From: JBFXDI01 sp050181295
GTDB lineage: Bacteria; Pseudomonadota; Alphaproteobacteria; Rhizobiales; Aestuariivirgaceae
Direction of reading: 5' to 3'
NCBI GenBank assembly: GCA_050181295.1
Contig: JBFXDI010000005.1
Coordinates: 1 to 63,301 of the forward strand
Length of the DNA stretch: 63,301 nt
Under the pieces are notes generated by a model. It was not told where the DNA came from and made no database searches. It saw only the letters and a list, made by a program, of their open reading frames with translations. This document shows positions 1 to 12,309 of the stretch, piece by piece. The translations under genes and the position numbers were made by a program. Positions within the stretch are counted from its first letter, which is position 1, and every line of letters begins with the position of its first letter.

Positions 1-922
1 AGGCGCCGAGGCATTTGAGGATGGCGATGTTCTCGCGCTTCCTGTCGAGGAAGGTCGAGACCGAGTTCGCCACGCCCACGCCTCCTACGATCAGCGCAGT
101 CAGGCCGACAAGCGCAAGGAAGAGGCTGAGCCGGTCGATGAAGCGCTCGACGCCCGGGGCCGCGCGGTCGCGGGCGCGGATGTTCCAGCCGGCATCGGGG
201 AAGGCGGCGTTCGCCTCCTCGCGCAGCGCGCGGACGGTTTCCGGCGTCGGATCGCCCGCCAGCGCCAGCCGGTAGCGGTAGGTGACGAGGCTGCCGGGCT
301 TCAGAAGCCCCGTCGCCTCCAGCGCGTCGTGGCTCGTCATCAGGCGGGGGCCGAGGATGAAGCCGTCGGCCACGCGGTCCGGCTCGCGCAGGATCGCGGC
401 GCGGATCTCGAACTCGGCATCGCCGACGCGGACGACATCGCCGTCCTTGAGCCCAAGACGCTCCAGAAGCAGCGGCTCCGCCACCGCCCCGTAACGCCCG
501 TTCCGCATCGCCAGCGCCTCGGCGAGAGGCGCCTGACGGTCGAGGGCCAGGGCGCCGTAGAGGGGATAGGACACGTCCACGGCCTTGAGCTCGACGAGGC
601 TCCGCTCCCCGCCGGCCTGCGCCATGGCGCGCATGGTCGCAACCAGGCTCACCTCGCCCCGGGTCTCGAGGAACAGGCGCTCCTTGATGGAGAGCGTGCG
701 GTGGATGACGGAGAATTCGAGGTCGCCGCCCAGCAGCGGGCGGCCCTCATTGGCGAGCCCGCGCTCGACCGCGGAGGAGAGCGCGCCCACCGCCGCGATG
801 GCGGTCACGCCGACGATGAGGCAGATCAGAAAGATGCGAAAGCCCTGGAGGCCGGATCGGAGCTCGCGGCGCGCGAGCGTCCAGGCGAGGGAAAGGGAGG
901 CCTCCCGCGCCGGAGCGCTCAT
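1..922 (-). CDS. ABC exporter permease, FtsX/MacB-like (YbbP type), partial at left edge
   Basis: The gene enters from the left edge, so only its first ~307 residues are visible. It starts at ATG 922, overlapping the ATPase stop by 4 bp (ATGA), which indicates translational coupling. A hydrophobic segment lies at about residues 29-48, then a large soluble domain of ~200 residues (the MacB-type periplasmic domain), then a second hydrophobic stretch near residues 265-285 followed by 'ENIAILKCLGA', a hallmark of FtsX-domain permeases. Such permeases work with YbbA/LolD-type ATPases as mechanotransmitting exporters or lipoprotein/envelope factors rather than classical channels. The substrate is unknown. 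The YbbP assignment is inferred from the partner ATPase and the layout. Confidence 0.88.
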   Translation of the reverse strand, partial: MSAPAREASLSLAWTLARRELRSGLQGFRIFLICLIVGVTAIAAVGALSSAVERGLANEGRPLLGGDLEFSVIHRTLSIKERLFLETRGEVSLVATMRAMAQAGGERSLVELKAVDVSYPLYGALALDRQAPLAEALAMRNGRYGAVAEPLLLERLGLKDGDVVRVGDAEFEIRAAILREPDRVADGFILGPRLMTSHDALEATGLLKPGSLVTYRYRLALAGDPTPETVRALREEANAAFPDAGWNIRARDRAAPGVERFIDRLSLFLALVGLTALIVGGVGVANSVSTFLDRKRENIAILKCLGA

Positions 923-1641
923 GCGGGCTCCCCTCGCGCCGGCTCGATCAGGCCGTCGCGGATCGCCACCAGCCGGTCGCAGGCCTGCGCGAGGCTGTGA
1001 TCGTGGGTGACGAGGAGCAGCGTCACGCCCTCCTCGACCAGCGAGAACAGGAGATCGATGATCTGCGAACCGGTCTCCTGATCGAGATTGCCGGTCGGTT
1101 CGTCGGCGAGGATGAGCTGCGCGCCTGTGGCCACCGCGCGGGCTATGGCGACCCGCTGCTGCTCGCCGCCCGAGAGCTCGCCCGGATAGTGCGCGAGCCG
1201 ATGTCCGAGCCCGACGCGCTCAAGGACCGCGCGGGCGCGCGAGGCGGCGTCGGGGTGCCCTTTGAATTCCAGCGGCACGGCGACGTTTTCGAGCGCCGTC
1301 ATGGTGGCGATGAGGTGGAAGGCCTGGAAGACGATGCCGACATGGTCGCGGCGGAAGGCGGCGAGCGCGTCCTCGCTGAGTTCACCGAGCGCGCGGCCGG
1401 CCACGGCGAGCGAGCCCGACGTCACCCGCTCGAGCCCGGCGATCGCCATGAGGAGCGTGGTCTTGCCGGAGCCTGAAGGTCCGACGATGCCCACCGACTG
1501 GCCCGGCGCCACGGCAAGATCGACGCCGCGCAGGATCTCGACCGGCCCGGCGCGGCTCGAAAGCGTCAGCCGCACGTCCCGAAGCTCGATGACCGGGGGT
1601 TGCGCCGTCTTGGCGGCGATGTGTCGGAGCGGCGCGTCCAT
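919..1641 (-). CDS. ABC transporter ATP-binding protein, YbbA/LolD type
   Basis: This 240-residue nucleotide-binding subunit has the full set of ATPase motifs: Walker A 'GPSGSGKT' at residues 54-61, signature 'LSGGEQQR', and Walker B running into the D-loop as 'LILADEPTGNLD'. The 'TGNLD' form is typical of the MacB/LolD/FtsE family, which pairs with FtsX-fold permeases. It is the first gene of a two-gene unit with the permease. In E. coli the ybbAP pair sits opposite tesA; here the opposite-strand neighbour is a DUF2945 gene instead. The start at 1641 gives a normal N-terminal beta-strand region ('VIELRDVRLT'). Confidence 0.93.
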   Translation of the reverse strand: MDAPLRHIAAKTAQPPVIELRDVRLTLSSRAGPVEILRGVDLAVAPGQSVGIVGPSGSGKTTLLMAIAGLERVTSGSLAVAGRALGELSEDALAAFRRDHVGIVFQAFHLIATMTALENVAVPLEFKGHPDAASRARAVLERVGLGHRLAHYPGELSGGEQQRVAIARAVATGAQLILADEPTGNLDQETGSQIIDLLFSLVEEGVTLLLVTHDHSLAQACDRLVAIRDGLIEPARGEPA

Positions 1642-1773
1642 GATGCGATCAGCGCGTTTTTGTCGGAGAAGGCGGCAATTGCAAGGCGGTTCGTGTCCCG
1701 AACTGGACGTTTCCCGGAACGAAAGCGGCCGGGAGGCTGTTTTCCGTCATGACGGCGTCAGGGAGAAGCCGAC

Positions 1774-1995
1774 ATGGCGGAGAGATTCGAGACCGGAAGC
1801 GCGGTGAGGTGGCACTGGGGGGAGGGGACGGCCGAAGGGGTCGTCCGCAAGCGCTTCACCAAGCGGATCGTGCGCACGATCCGGGGCGCCAAGATCGTGC
1901 GCCAGGGCAGCGACGAGAATCCGGCCTATCTGATCGAGCAGCAGGACGGGGGAAAAGTGCTCAAATCCCACAGCGAGCTGGAGCCGGCGGGGTAG
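1774..1995 (+). CDS. DUF2945 (hypervirulence-associated, Tudor-like) small protein
   Basis: This 73-residue soluble protein matches the DUF2945 pattern: 'GSAVRWHWGEGTAEGVV' near the start, then a basic strand-rich middle and 'NPAYLIEQQDGGKVLKSHSEL' at the end. The fold is a small SH3/Tudor-like barrel. Its biochemical role is unknown; the family name comes from a fungal homologue. The ATG at 1774 follows 'gggagaagccgac', an acceptable ribosome binding site, whereas the upstream ATG at 1749 lies in another frame. It is a single gene, convergent with the c-di-GMP enzyme 3 bp away. Confidence 0.8.
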   Translation: MAERFETGSAVRWHWGEGTAEGVVRKRFTKRIVRTIRGAKIVRQGSDENPAYLIEQQDGGKVLKSHSELEPAG

Positions 1996-1998
1996 CCG

Positions 1999-4347
1999 TC
2001 AGGCCCTAGCCGCCACCTCGGGTTCATCCTCGAACAGGAGCTGCAGCGGCTGCGGCCGGCCGAGAAGATAGCCCTGCGCCTCCGCGCAGCCTTCCTCGCG
2101 CAGGAAGTCGAGATGGGCCTTGGTCTCGATGCCCTCCGCCAGCACCGGGATGCCGAGGCTGTGCCCGAGCGCCAAAATGGCGCGCACGATCGAATCGGCC
2201 TGATGATGGCGGCCCAGGCTGTCGATGAAGGAGCGGTCGATCTTGATCTTGTCGAAGGGGAAGGATTGGAGCGTCGAGAGCGAGGAATAGCCGGTGCCGA
2301 AGTCATCCATGGCGATGGTGATGCCCAGGTTCTTCAGCCGGCGCAGGATGTGCAGCGCCCGATCGAGGTCGGTGATGAGCACCGATTCGGTGATCTCGAG
2401 TTCGAGCCGCGAAGGCGCAAGGCCCGTCTCCAGCAAGAGCTCGTGCACGGTCTCCGGCAGGTTCCCTTGCGTGAACTGCACCGGCGAGATGTTGACCGCC
2501 ACCCGATAGGGCTCGGGCCAGCTTTTCGCGGTCTCGCAGGCGGTCTTGAGCACCCAGTTCCCCAGCGGGATGATCAATCCGGTCTCCTCCGCGACGGGGA
2601 TGAACTCCGCCGGCGCTATGAGGCCCCGCACGGGGTGGTGCCAACGGACCAGCGCCTCGAAGCCGATGATCTCGCCGCCCTCGAGGGTGGACTGAGACTG
2701 GTAGTGGAGCTCGAACTCGCCGTTGGCCAGCGCCTTGCGCAGGTCGAGCGCCATGGCGCGCTTCTCGCGCACCTGCCTGTCCATTCCCATCTCGAAGAAG
2801 CACAAGGAGTCGCCAATCGATTCCTTCGCCCGGTACATGGCGAGGTCGGCGCGCGCCATGAGCTCCACCGCCGTCTCCGCATCGTCCGGAAACATCGCGA
2901 TGCCGATGCTCGATCCGCTCTGCAGGTCGTTGCCGTCGATGACGACCGGCGCCCCGATGGCGGCCATCAGCCGCTCGGCGAAGCCCGCCATCTCGGCTGG
3001 ATCGTCGACATCCGGAAGCAGCGCCACGAACTCGTCCCCGCCGAGCCGGGCCACGACCTCCTCGCCCTTGAGGGCAGCCTGCATGCGGTTGGCAATCTCG
3101 ATCAGCATCTGGTCGCCGACCGCGTGGCCGAATACGTCGTTCGTCTCCTTGAACCGGTCGAGGTCGATGCAGAGGAGCGCGAAGCGGCGTCTCCCCGCCT
3201 GCGACGTCTCGATCTCCGATTCGAGCCTTGTGATGAAGGACGAACGGTTGGGGAGCGAAGTCAGCGGATCGAAGTGGGCCAGGAAATGGATCCGGCCTTC
3301 CGCCGCCTTGCGCTCGGAAAGATCGAGCACGGTGCAGATCTGGCCGCCGGGCGCGGTCGTCTCCCGATAGTGGATGCGCACCGGAAGGAGCGCCGATTCG
3401 AACGTGCGCAACTCGCACTCAATGCCCGCGCCCTGGACGGGAGCGGGGCCTGAGGCCGAGTGCAGGAAGCTCGCGAGCTCCTGTCCGAGCAGCATGTCGC
3501 GGTCGCCGCCCACCAGCCGCTCGAAGCTGCCATTGACGTCGAGGATGCGGCCGTCGCGCAGGATGACGATGCCTTCCGTGGCGGCGTCGGCGAGCGTCTT
3601 CAGCCGTAGGCGGGCTTCCGCCGTGGCATGGCTGTCGATGTAGTAGGTGGCAAAGCCAGTACCGAGAACGAGAAGCGTTCCCGCGACGACCGAAAGCACG
3701 AGTTCAGTGCTCGGAAGCAGGACGCGGGGGACGACGACGGTCGGATCGGGCACGATGGTGACGGCGGCCATGGCCGTGAAGTGAAGCCCGCAGATCGCGA
3801 GCACCAGCGCTGCCGTGGCGCTGTGGCGGCTGAAACGGCTGAAGGGGCGGATGGCGCGGTTGATCGCGAGCGCGCCGAAGAGCATCGCGATGACGATCGC
3901 GGAAAACAGCAAGCCAGGGTCCCAGACCAGCCTGCCCGTGGCCTTGAGGCCCGCCATGCCCGTGAGGTGCATGGAGGCGATGGCGAGCCCGATGAGGGCG
4001 CCGCCCGCTTCCGGCATCCAACGTGGCGAGCGGACGGTGGCGACGGTGAGACCGATGGAGGTGGCGATGATCGCCACCACGAGCGAGCCGATGGTGTGGA
4101 GGGGCTCGTGCCCGACCGGCATCCCCGGCTCGAACGCGACCATGCTCAGGAAGTGCGTGGACCATATGGCCGTGCCGCCCGTGAGGCCGGCGAAGAAGAG
4201 CCATTGGCTGCGGGTCGCGCCATCGGCGCTGCGGGATCGCGCGAACAGCTTGAGCGCGATCCAGCTTCCGATGACGCAGACCATCACGGCGGAGAGCAGC
4301 AGCGCGCTGTCGTGCTGCTCGGTAATGCATCCAATGACTTTGAGCAT
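1999..4347 (-). CDS. MHYT-PAS-GGDEF-EAL membrane protein, c-di-GMP turnover
   Basis: From ATG 4347 the protein has 782 residues. I prefer this start to one 39 bp upstream because 'GAGAGGGGG' lies just before it. Residues ~10-235 form a seven-helix MHYT sensor with repeated motifs 'THFLSM', 'MHLTGM' and 'LHFTAM', thought to bind metal and sense gases such as O2, CO or NO. A PAS domain follows (~255-345), then a diguanylate cyclase domain with intact 'RLGGDEFVALLP' near residue 432 and a phosphodiesterase domain with 'GFEALVRWHHP' near 560. 'MDDFGTGYSSL' and 'KIDRSFI' are also intact, so both activities are possible. It is monocistronic. Confidence 0.93.
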   Translation of the reverse strand: MLKVIGCITEQHDSALLLSAVMVCVIGSWIALKLFARSRSADGATRSQWLFFAGLTGGTAIWSTHFLSMVAFEPGMPVGHEPLHTIGSLVVAIIATSIGLTVATVRSPRWMPEAGGALIGLAIASMHLTGMAGLKATGRLVWDPGLLFSAIVIAMLFGALAINRAIRPFSRFSRHSATAALVLAICGLHFTAMAAVTIVPDPTVVVPRVLLPSTELVLSVVAGTLLVLGTGFATYYIDSHATAEARLRLKTLADAATEGIVILRDGRILDVNGSFERLVGGDRDMLLGQELASFLHSASGPAPVQGAGIECELRTFESALLPVRIHYRETTAPGGQICTVLDLSERKAAEGRIHFLAHFDPLTSLPNRSSFITRLESEIETSQAGRRRFALLCIDLDRFKETNDVFGHAVGDQMLIEIANRMQAALKGEEVVARLGGDEFVALLPDVDDPAEMAGFAERLMAAIGAPVVIDGNDLQSGSSIGIAMFPDDAETAVELMARADLAMYRAKESIGDSLCFFEMGMDRQVREKRAMALDLRKALANGEFELHYQSQSTLEGGEIIGFEALVRWHHPVRGLIAPAEFIPVAEETGLIIPLGNWVLKTACETAKSWPEPYRVAVNISPVQFTQGNLPETVHELLLETGLAPSRLELEITESVLITDLDRALHILRRLKNLGITIAMDDFGTGYSSLSTLQSFPFDKIKIDRSFIDSLGRHHQADSIVRAILALGHSLGIPVLAEGIETKAHLDFLREEGCAEAQGYLLGRPQPLQLLFEDEPEVAARA

Positions 4348-4468
4348 TTGCCCCCTCTCAGACCCGGAGGGCATGGAACCATGCAATCCCTAAAGTTTGG
4401 TCGACAGGCGTGCTTAACGGCGGCTTAGGCGAAAACGCGGGATTCGAGCGACCGGAGGCAGAGGCCCT

Positions 4469-5887
4469 TCAGGACGCCTCCGCTGGCCGCAGCGAGAGCC
4501 GCCACGCCGCGAGGCAGCCGATCAGCGCCAGAGGCAGGAAGGCGAGGAAGATCACCACGCTCGCGCCCTCGGCCGCGGCCCGCGTGAAGCCCTCGGAGAA
4601 GCCGTTGGCATTGGCGATGATGCCGGCGAGCGCCGCGCCGATGGCATAGCCCATGCGCTGCAGCGTGGAGAAAGAGGAGGCGGCGAGCTCGCGCTCGCCG
4701 TCGGGCGCGGAGGAGATGATGCGCCGGCTCGCGAAGGGCCAGAGGATGCCGAAGCCGCCGCCCTGCAAGAGCGCGCAGAACAGGATGCCCGGAATCCACC
4801 CCGCAGGCACCGCGATCGAGAAGCCTGCGATGCCACCGGTGATCATCAGCGCGCCGCCGGTCATGATGAGAGGCTCGAGGCGGCGCGGCGCGCCGGCGAC
4901 AAGGATTGAGAGAATCGACCAGGAGATCGACTCGCTCGCGATGATGAGGCCGGTCGTCAGGGGCGTGAAGCCGTGCATGGCCGAAAGGAGCAAGGGACCG
5001 TAGAAGCCGAAGGAGCAGGTCGAGATGGAGAGCGCGGCCACCATGATCATGCCGGCGCCGAGCGTGGTGCGCGGGTCGAAGGTCGAGGCCGGAAAGAGGC
5101 GCGACCCCGGACGGCGGGAGTCGAGGACGAAGAACAGGACCACGCCGGCGAAGCCGCAAAGAAGCAGCAGCGCTGACGTCTGGGCACGCGTCTGCACGCC
5201 GGCGGCCGCGATGGCCGAGACACCTGCCGCGAGGCAGAGGAGCGCTGTTGCAGGAAAGGGCGTCTTCTGAGCGTCCGCCCGGTTCGGGCGTGTCTCGTCG
5301 CGCAAGACCACGAGCGTGGCCGCGGCGAAGAGAAGGGCGGCGATGGCGAAGATGATGAAGGCCCAGCGCCAGGTGAGGAGGGCGTCGACCACGCCCCCGA
5401 AGAGCGGGCCGCCGAAGGCCGAGATCCCCCAGACGACGGAGAGCACCGCCATGAGCTGTGGCCAGATCACCGGAGGGAAGTAGCGCTGCACGGCGACAAA
5501 GGAGAGCGAGATCAGGGCTCCGCCGCCGAAGCCGCTGATGATGCGGCCGAGCAGGAGCCAGGGCATGCTCGGCGCCGCCACGGTCACGAGGCAGCCGGCG
5601 GCGAACACGAGCGCGGCGACGACCATGTTCGCCCGCACCGTCCAGTAGGTGGAGAGCCGCCCCGTGGCGGCGCCGGCAACGATGGATCCGGTCTCGTAGA
5701 TGGCAAACGTCCAGCCGGCATACTCCACGCCGCCGAGATCGCGGACCATCGCCGGCATGATGGTGGTGATCATGTTCTCGCAGCCGGCGTGGAACACGAG
5801 ACCGAGGCTCACGAAGCAGAGGCGCGCGAGGTCGCCGCTCCGCCAGAGCGCCGGCCAGTCGACGCGCGTCTCGGCGGCGGCGCTCAT
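4469..5887 (-). CDS. MFS transporter, probable drug or metabolite exporter
   Basis: This 472-residue polytopic membrane protein has at least 12 hydrophobic segments and major-facilitator features, including 'YETGSIVAGAATGRLSTYW' after helix 2 and 'LLLGRIISGFGGGALISL' around helices 4-5. The start at ATG 5887 overlaps the stop of the upstream regulator by 4 bp (ATGA), so the two are translated as one operon. An open frame continues upstream of this ATG, but that stretch is merely a shifted reading of the regulator gene. The substrate is unknown. Control by the adjacent Fe-S regulator suggests export linked to redox or metal stress. Confidence 0.88.
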   Translation of the reverse strand: MSAAAETRVDWPALWRSGDLARLCFVSLGLVFHAGCENMITTIMPAMVRDLGGVEYAGWTFAIYETGSIVAGAATGRLSTYWTVRANMVVAALVFAAGCLVTVAAPSMPWLLLGRIISGFGGGALISLSFVAVQRYFPPVIWPQLMAVLSVVWGISAFGGPLFGGVVDALLTWRWAFIIFAIAALLFAAATLVVLRDETRPNRADAQKTPFPATALLCLAAGVSAIAAAGVQTRAQTSALLLLCGFAGVVLFFVLDSRRPGSRLFPASTFDPRTTLGAGMIMVAALSISTCSFGFYGPLLLSAMHGFTPLTTGLIIASESISWSILSILVAGAPRRLEPLIMTGGALMITGGIAGFSIAVPAGWIPGILFCALLQGGGFGILWPFASRRIISSAPDGERELAASSFSTLQRMGYAIGAALAGIIANANGFSEGFTRAAAEGASVVIFLAFLPLALIGCLAAWRLSLRPAEAS

Positions 5888-6507
5888 GCGGGCGCGATAC
5901 GGTAGGCGCAGCGCCGCGCGCCGGCGAGGATGTGGTCGGTGCGCTCGACCGTCGCCTCCGGTCCGAGCAGATGCCGGAAAAGGTCGAGCTCGGAGCGGCA
6001 GAAGCCCTGGCAGAGCTTTGCCGCTGCGCAGATGGGGCAGTGGTTCTCGACGAGGAGCAGCGAGCGATCGGGCAGTCGCTGCCATTCCGCCATATAGCCC
6101 TCCTCGGTGCGGATGCGGCAGAGCGCGGCGACGCGCGCCGGCAGCGTCTGCCTGGCCTTGAGCCTCGCTTCGTAGCGGGCGAGCGTCTCCTGCTCGCGCC
6201 TGGCGATCAGGCTGTCGAGGCCGTTCTCTCCGAAGATCTCGCGCGCCGTGCCGATCAGCTCGAGGGTGAGGAAGGCATGGTTGTCGGGAAAACGGGTTGC
6301 GGCCTTCTCCGTCAGGCGCCAGAGGCGCCGTGGCCGGCCGACCTTTCCCTTCTCGTCGGCGAACGCCACAAGATCGTCCTCGACGAGGCTCATGAGGTGC
6401 TTGCGGGCGCCTGCGAGCGTCACGGCGAGATGCCGGGCGACAACCGCCGTCGTCGTCGCTCCCCGGGTCTTCAGGAGAAGCAGGATGCGGTCGTCGGCGG
6501 AAGGCAT
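5884..6507 (-). CDS. SufR-like HTH transcriptional regulator with Fe-S cluster cysteines
   Basis: This 207-residue protein has an N-terminal winged helix-turn-helix: 'TTTAVVARHLAVTLAGARKH' followed by the wing 'GRPRRLWRLTEKA'. In its C-terminal third is a cysteine set, 'HCPICAAAKLCQGFC', plus a distal 'RRCAYRI'. The arrangement resembles SufR-type ArsR/DeoR-fold repressors that bind an Fe-S cluster and release DNA when the cluster changes. It is transcribed upstream of, and overlaps by 4 bp, an MFS gene. A 28-bp palindrome lies 23-50 bp upstream of its start and is the obvious operator candidate. Family membership is well supported; signal and target are inferred. Confidence 0.82.
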   Translation of the reverse strand: MPSADDRILLLLKTRGATTTAVVARHLAVTLAGARKHLMSLVEDDLVAFADEKGKVGRPRRLWRLTEKAATRFPDNHAFLTLELIGTAREIFGENGLDSLIARREQETLARYEARLKARQTLPARVAALCRIRTEEGYMAEWQRLPDRSLLLVENHCPICAAAKLCQGFCRSELDLFRHLLGPEATVERTDHILAGARRCAYRIAPA

Positions 6508-6529
6508 GAGAAGGGTCCCCAGAGGAGGT

Positions 6530-6557
6530 AATAAAGAAACCAGATGGTATCTTTATT
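6530..6557. promoter_or_regulatory. 28-bp near-perfect palindrome, candidate operator of the SufR-like regulator
   Basis: The sequence reads AATAAAGAAACCA followed by a short centre and TGGTATCTTTATT. It is AT-rich in a GC-rich genome and sits just upstream of the regulator start at 6507. Its arms match at 12 of the 13 outer positions. It probably overlaps the regulator-MFS promoter, implying autoregulation. The site is seen directly; the binding protein is inferred from position. Confidence 0.6.
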
Positions 6558-6722
6558 GTCAACCGCTCGTCCGAGGCCCTTGCGAATCATGCGCCGGGTT
6601 GCCATCTATGGAGGCGTCCGGCGGCGCAGGCCTCCGGACGGTCTTTTGGGGCTGTTTTGCAGCCGGTCGCAATGGCCGTATGTGGCTAGTGTGACGGGTT
6701 GTGAAAAAATGCGCGACAGCGC

Positions 6723-6752
6723 TTGACACCTAAGGGACGCGGCTCATATAAC
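6723..6752 (+). promoter_or_regulatory. Sigma-70 promoter of the rRNA operon
   Basis: A perfect -35 TTGACA (6723-6728) is followed after 18 bp by TATAAC (6747-6752), which differs from the consensus at one base. A short A-run lies upstream ('gtgaaaaaatg', ~6700-6710). Transcription would start near 6759, about 340 nt before the 16S gene. No other gene lies between. Confidence 0.8.
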
Positions 6753-6827
6753 GGGCCAACAACGGGGGCGACGCCCTTTGGCGATCGCTCTCTGAGTTCG
6801 ATCCCCGATGCAGTCGGTGCGAAGCTG

Positions 6828-6907
6828 CCGGTCCAGATTGGACCGGGGCTTTATCGCCTGCGGCGGGGCGAGGCTTGCAAGACAGCCTCCCGCTCTTTGA
6901 CATCGTG
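6828..6907 (+). promoter_or_regulatory. rRNA leader antitermination region: boxB-like hairpin and boxA
   Basis: A perfect hairpin, CCGGTCCA-gat-TGGACCGG, occupies 6828-6846. At 6892-6902 'GCTCTTTGACA' closely resembles the E. coli boxA (TGCTCTTTAACA), and it continues as 'TCGTG'. The same 14-mer recurs before the 23S gene at 8954. The order hairpin then boxA matches known rrn leaders that load Nus factors to prevent Rho termination. The role is inferred from this resemblance. Confidence 0.6.
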
Positions 6908-6990
6908 GTCAGAAAGAGAAACGCAGGCGGCGGCGTCCTAGCGGTGCGTGGAAACACGCACGAAGGAACGCTGAGTCCTGCGTTCAGAAA

Positions 6991-7027
6991 GCCAAGCTTC
7001 GACTTTTCAAGTCGATATATGCTTGGC
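6991..7027 (+). other. Stem-loop in rRNA leader
   Basis: GCCAAGC (6991-6997) pairs with GCTTGGC (7021-7027), and CGACTT (7000-7005) pairs with AAGTCG (7009-7014), giving a nested hairpin with an internal loop about 70 nt before 16S. It may take part in leader folding or 16S processing. Confidence 0.5.
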
Positions 7028-7095
7028 TCTCGTCAATGTACGCAGCGACCAATCATCTGGTGGAGCAGTCCGCCGGATGGAGCACAGTGTTTCAA

Positions 7096-8589
<1,494 letters not shown>

Positions 8590-8719
8590 GAACCTTCAGG
8601 ACTCCCATTCCGGGATCCTATCGGATCGTCATTGGAACAAAGGGGCTTCTCAAGCCCCACTATGCGGGACACCGCCGTCTTCGTTTCTCTTTCATCGGTC
8701 GCATGAGGGGCAGCTTATC

Positions 8720-8796
8720 GGGCCTGTAGCTCAGCTGGTTAGAGCGCGCGCTTGATAAGCGTGAGGTCGGAAGTTCAAATCTTCCCAGGCCCACCA
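8720..8796 (+). tRNA. tRNA-Ile (GAT)
   Basis: This is a 77-nt cloverleaf with CCA encoded. The acceptor GGGCCTG pairs with CAGGCCC, and the anticodon GAT is at 8754-8756. T-loop 'TTCAAAT' is present. It lies in the 16S-23S spacer, as in most bacterial rrn operons. Confidence 0.97.
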
Positions 8797-8820
8797 TCAA
8801 AAAGGTCCCTGGCCTTGCCT

Positions 8821-8896
8821 GGGGCCATAGCTCAGTTGGGAGAGCGCCTGCTTTGCAAGCAGGAGGTCGTCGGTTCGATCCCGTCTGGCTCCACCA
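8821..8896 (+). tRNA. tRNA-Ala (TGC)
   Basis: This is a 76-nt cloverleaf with CCA encoded. The acceptor GGGGCCA pairs with TGGCTCC (one G-T pair), and the anticodon TGC is at 8854-8856. T-arm 'GGTTCGATCC' is present. It is the second spacer tRNA, 24 nt after tRNA-Ile. Confidence 0.97.
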
Positions 8897-8953
8897 ACAA
8901 TCAGCGACCGAGCATGAATTTCGGCAGGAACGCTCTCGGGCGCGCCGCGTCGA

Positions 8954-8967
8954 TCTTTGACATCGTG
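8954..8967 (+). promoter_or_regulatory. boxA-like site before 23S rRNA
   Basis: 'TCTTTGACATCGTG' is an exact repeat of the leader sequence at 6894-6907. In E. coli a boxA also occurs in both the 16S leader and the 16S-23S spacer, so the duplication supports an antitermination role. Confidence 0.6.
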
Positions 8968-9126
8968 AAGAAGGGATTTGTCTGGGCTGCCTTGAGGGCA
9001 GCTGTTCAGCAATGTGCCGGCGGGCTTGACCGCGCGCCGTCCAGACAAATCTTGCACAATACTGGTCTTTCCGATGCTCGCCTTCCCGAGGCGAGGAGAA
9101 ATCCTCAAGCCAAGGGGCCGAGGGGT

Positions 9127-9145
9127 GAGCATCGAGAATGAGAAC

Positions 9146-9153
<8 letters not shown>
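9127..9153 (+). other. 23S rRNA processing stem, 5' arm (pairs with 11888-11915)
   Basis: The sequence from 9127 ('GAGCATCGAGAATGAGAA') is the reverse complement of the sequence ending at 11915 ('TTCTCATTCTCGATGCTC'), with one bulged base, and the pairing extends into GATCAAGC/GCTTGATC at the mature ends. This long duplex bracketing 23S is the expected RNase III substrate. Confidence 0.8.
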
Positions 9154-11897
<2,744 letters not shown>

Positions 11898-11961
11898 TTC
11901 TCATTCTCGATGCTCATCGGCGCGGACGCTTGCGCCTTGAGCGGGAAGACCAGTGCCAAGC

Positions 11962-12029
11962 GCGAATAGCGAGTGGCGATTAGCGAATGGAATGCTCTAT
12001 TCGCTACTCCCTATTCGCCATTCGCTCGC
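11962..12029 (+). repeat. Heptamer-repeat hairpin between 23S and 5S
   Basis: Four tandem 7-mers (CGAATAG, CGAGTGG, CGATTAG, CGAATGG; 11963-11990) are followed by a 6-nt spacer and four reverse-complementary 7-mers (CTATTCG, CTACTCC, CTATTCG, CCATTCG; 11997-12024). The RNA would fold into a long imperfect hairpin in the spacer before 5S. Confidence 0.75.
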
Positions 12030-12045
12030 TTTTCTGTCCTTTGCC

Positions 12046-12163
12046 GGCCTGGTGGCTATGGCGAGGTGTCCGAACCCGATCCCATCCCGAACTCGGCAGT
12101 TAAACGCCTCAGCGCCGATGGTACTATGTCTGAAGACCTGGGAGAGTAGGTCGCTGCCAGGCC
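12046..12163 (+). rRNA. rrf: 5S ribosomal RNA
   Basis: This is a ~118-nt RNA with terminal stem GGCCTGG/CCAGGCC. Conserved 'CCGAACCCGATCCCATCCCG' and 'GATGGTACTATGTC' segments identify 5S. No tRNA-fMet follows, unlike many rhizobial rrn operons. Confidence 0.95.
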
Positions 12164-12248
12164 TGCCAAGGACAGACGCCTTGGATCCTCCGTCAACGGA
12201 CGATCCTGGACCTCAAGTGCAAGATCCCTTCTTCCGATCACGCTTTCG

Positions 12249-12291
12249 AAAAAGCCGTCGTGCGAGAGAAACCTCGCCGGCGGCTTTTTTG
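12249..12291 (+). terminator. Rho-independent terminator of the rRNA operon
   Basis: AAAGCCG...CGGCTTT arms, with a GCGAG/CTCGC inner stem, are followed by a T6 run ('cggcttttttg'). It lies ~90 nt after 5S and 20 bp before the end of the convergent OmpA-like gene. Confidence 0.8.
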
Positions 12292-12309
12292 TTGTTCAGA
12301 TGTGATGGA

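Noticed and set aside
4469..6562. A single 697-residue frame covering both the regulator and the MFS transporter, apparently a fusion
   Set aside because: Its N-terminal part is a shifted reading of the regulator gene; the transporter starts at ATG 5887 with ATGA overlap and the regulator is in its own frame.
11962..12029. Heptamer array considered as a mini CRISPR
   Set aside because: Repeats are 7 nt with no spacers and are inverted around a centre, forming a hairpin.
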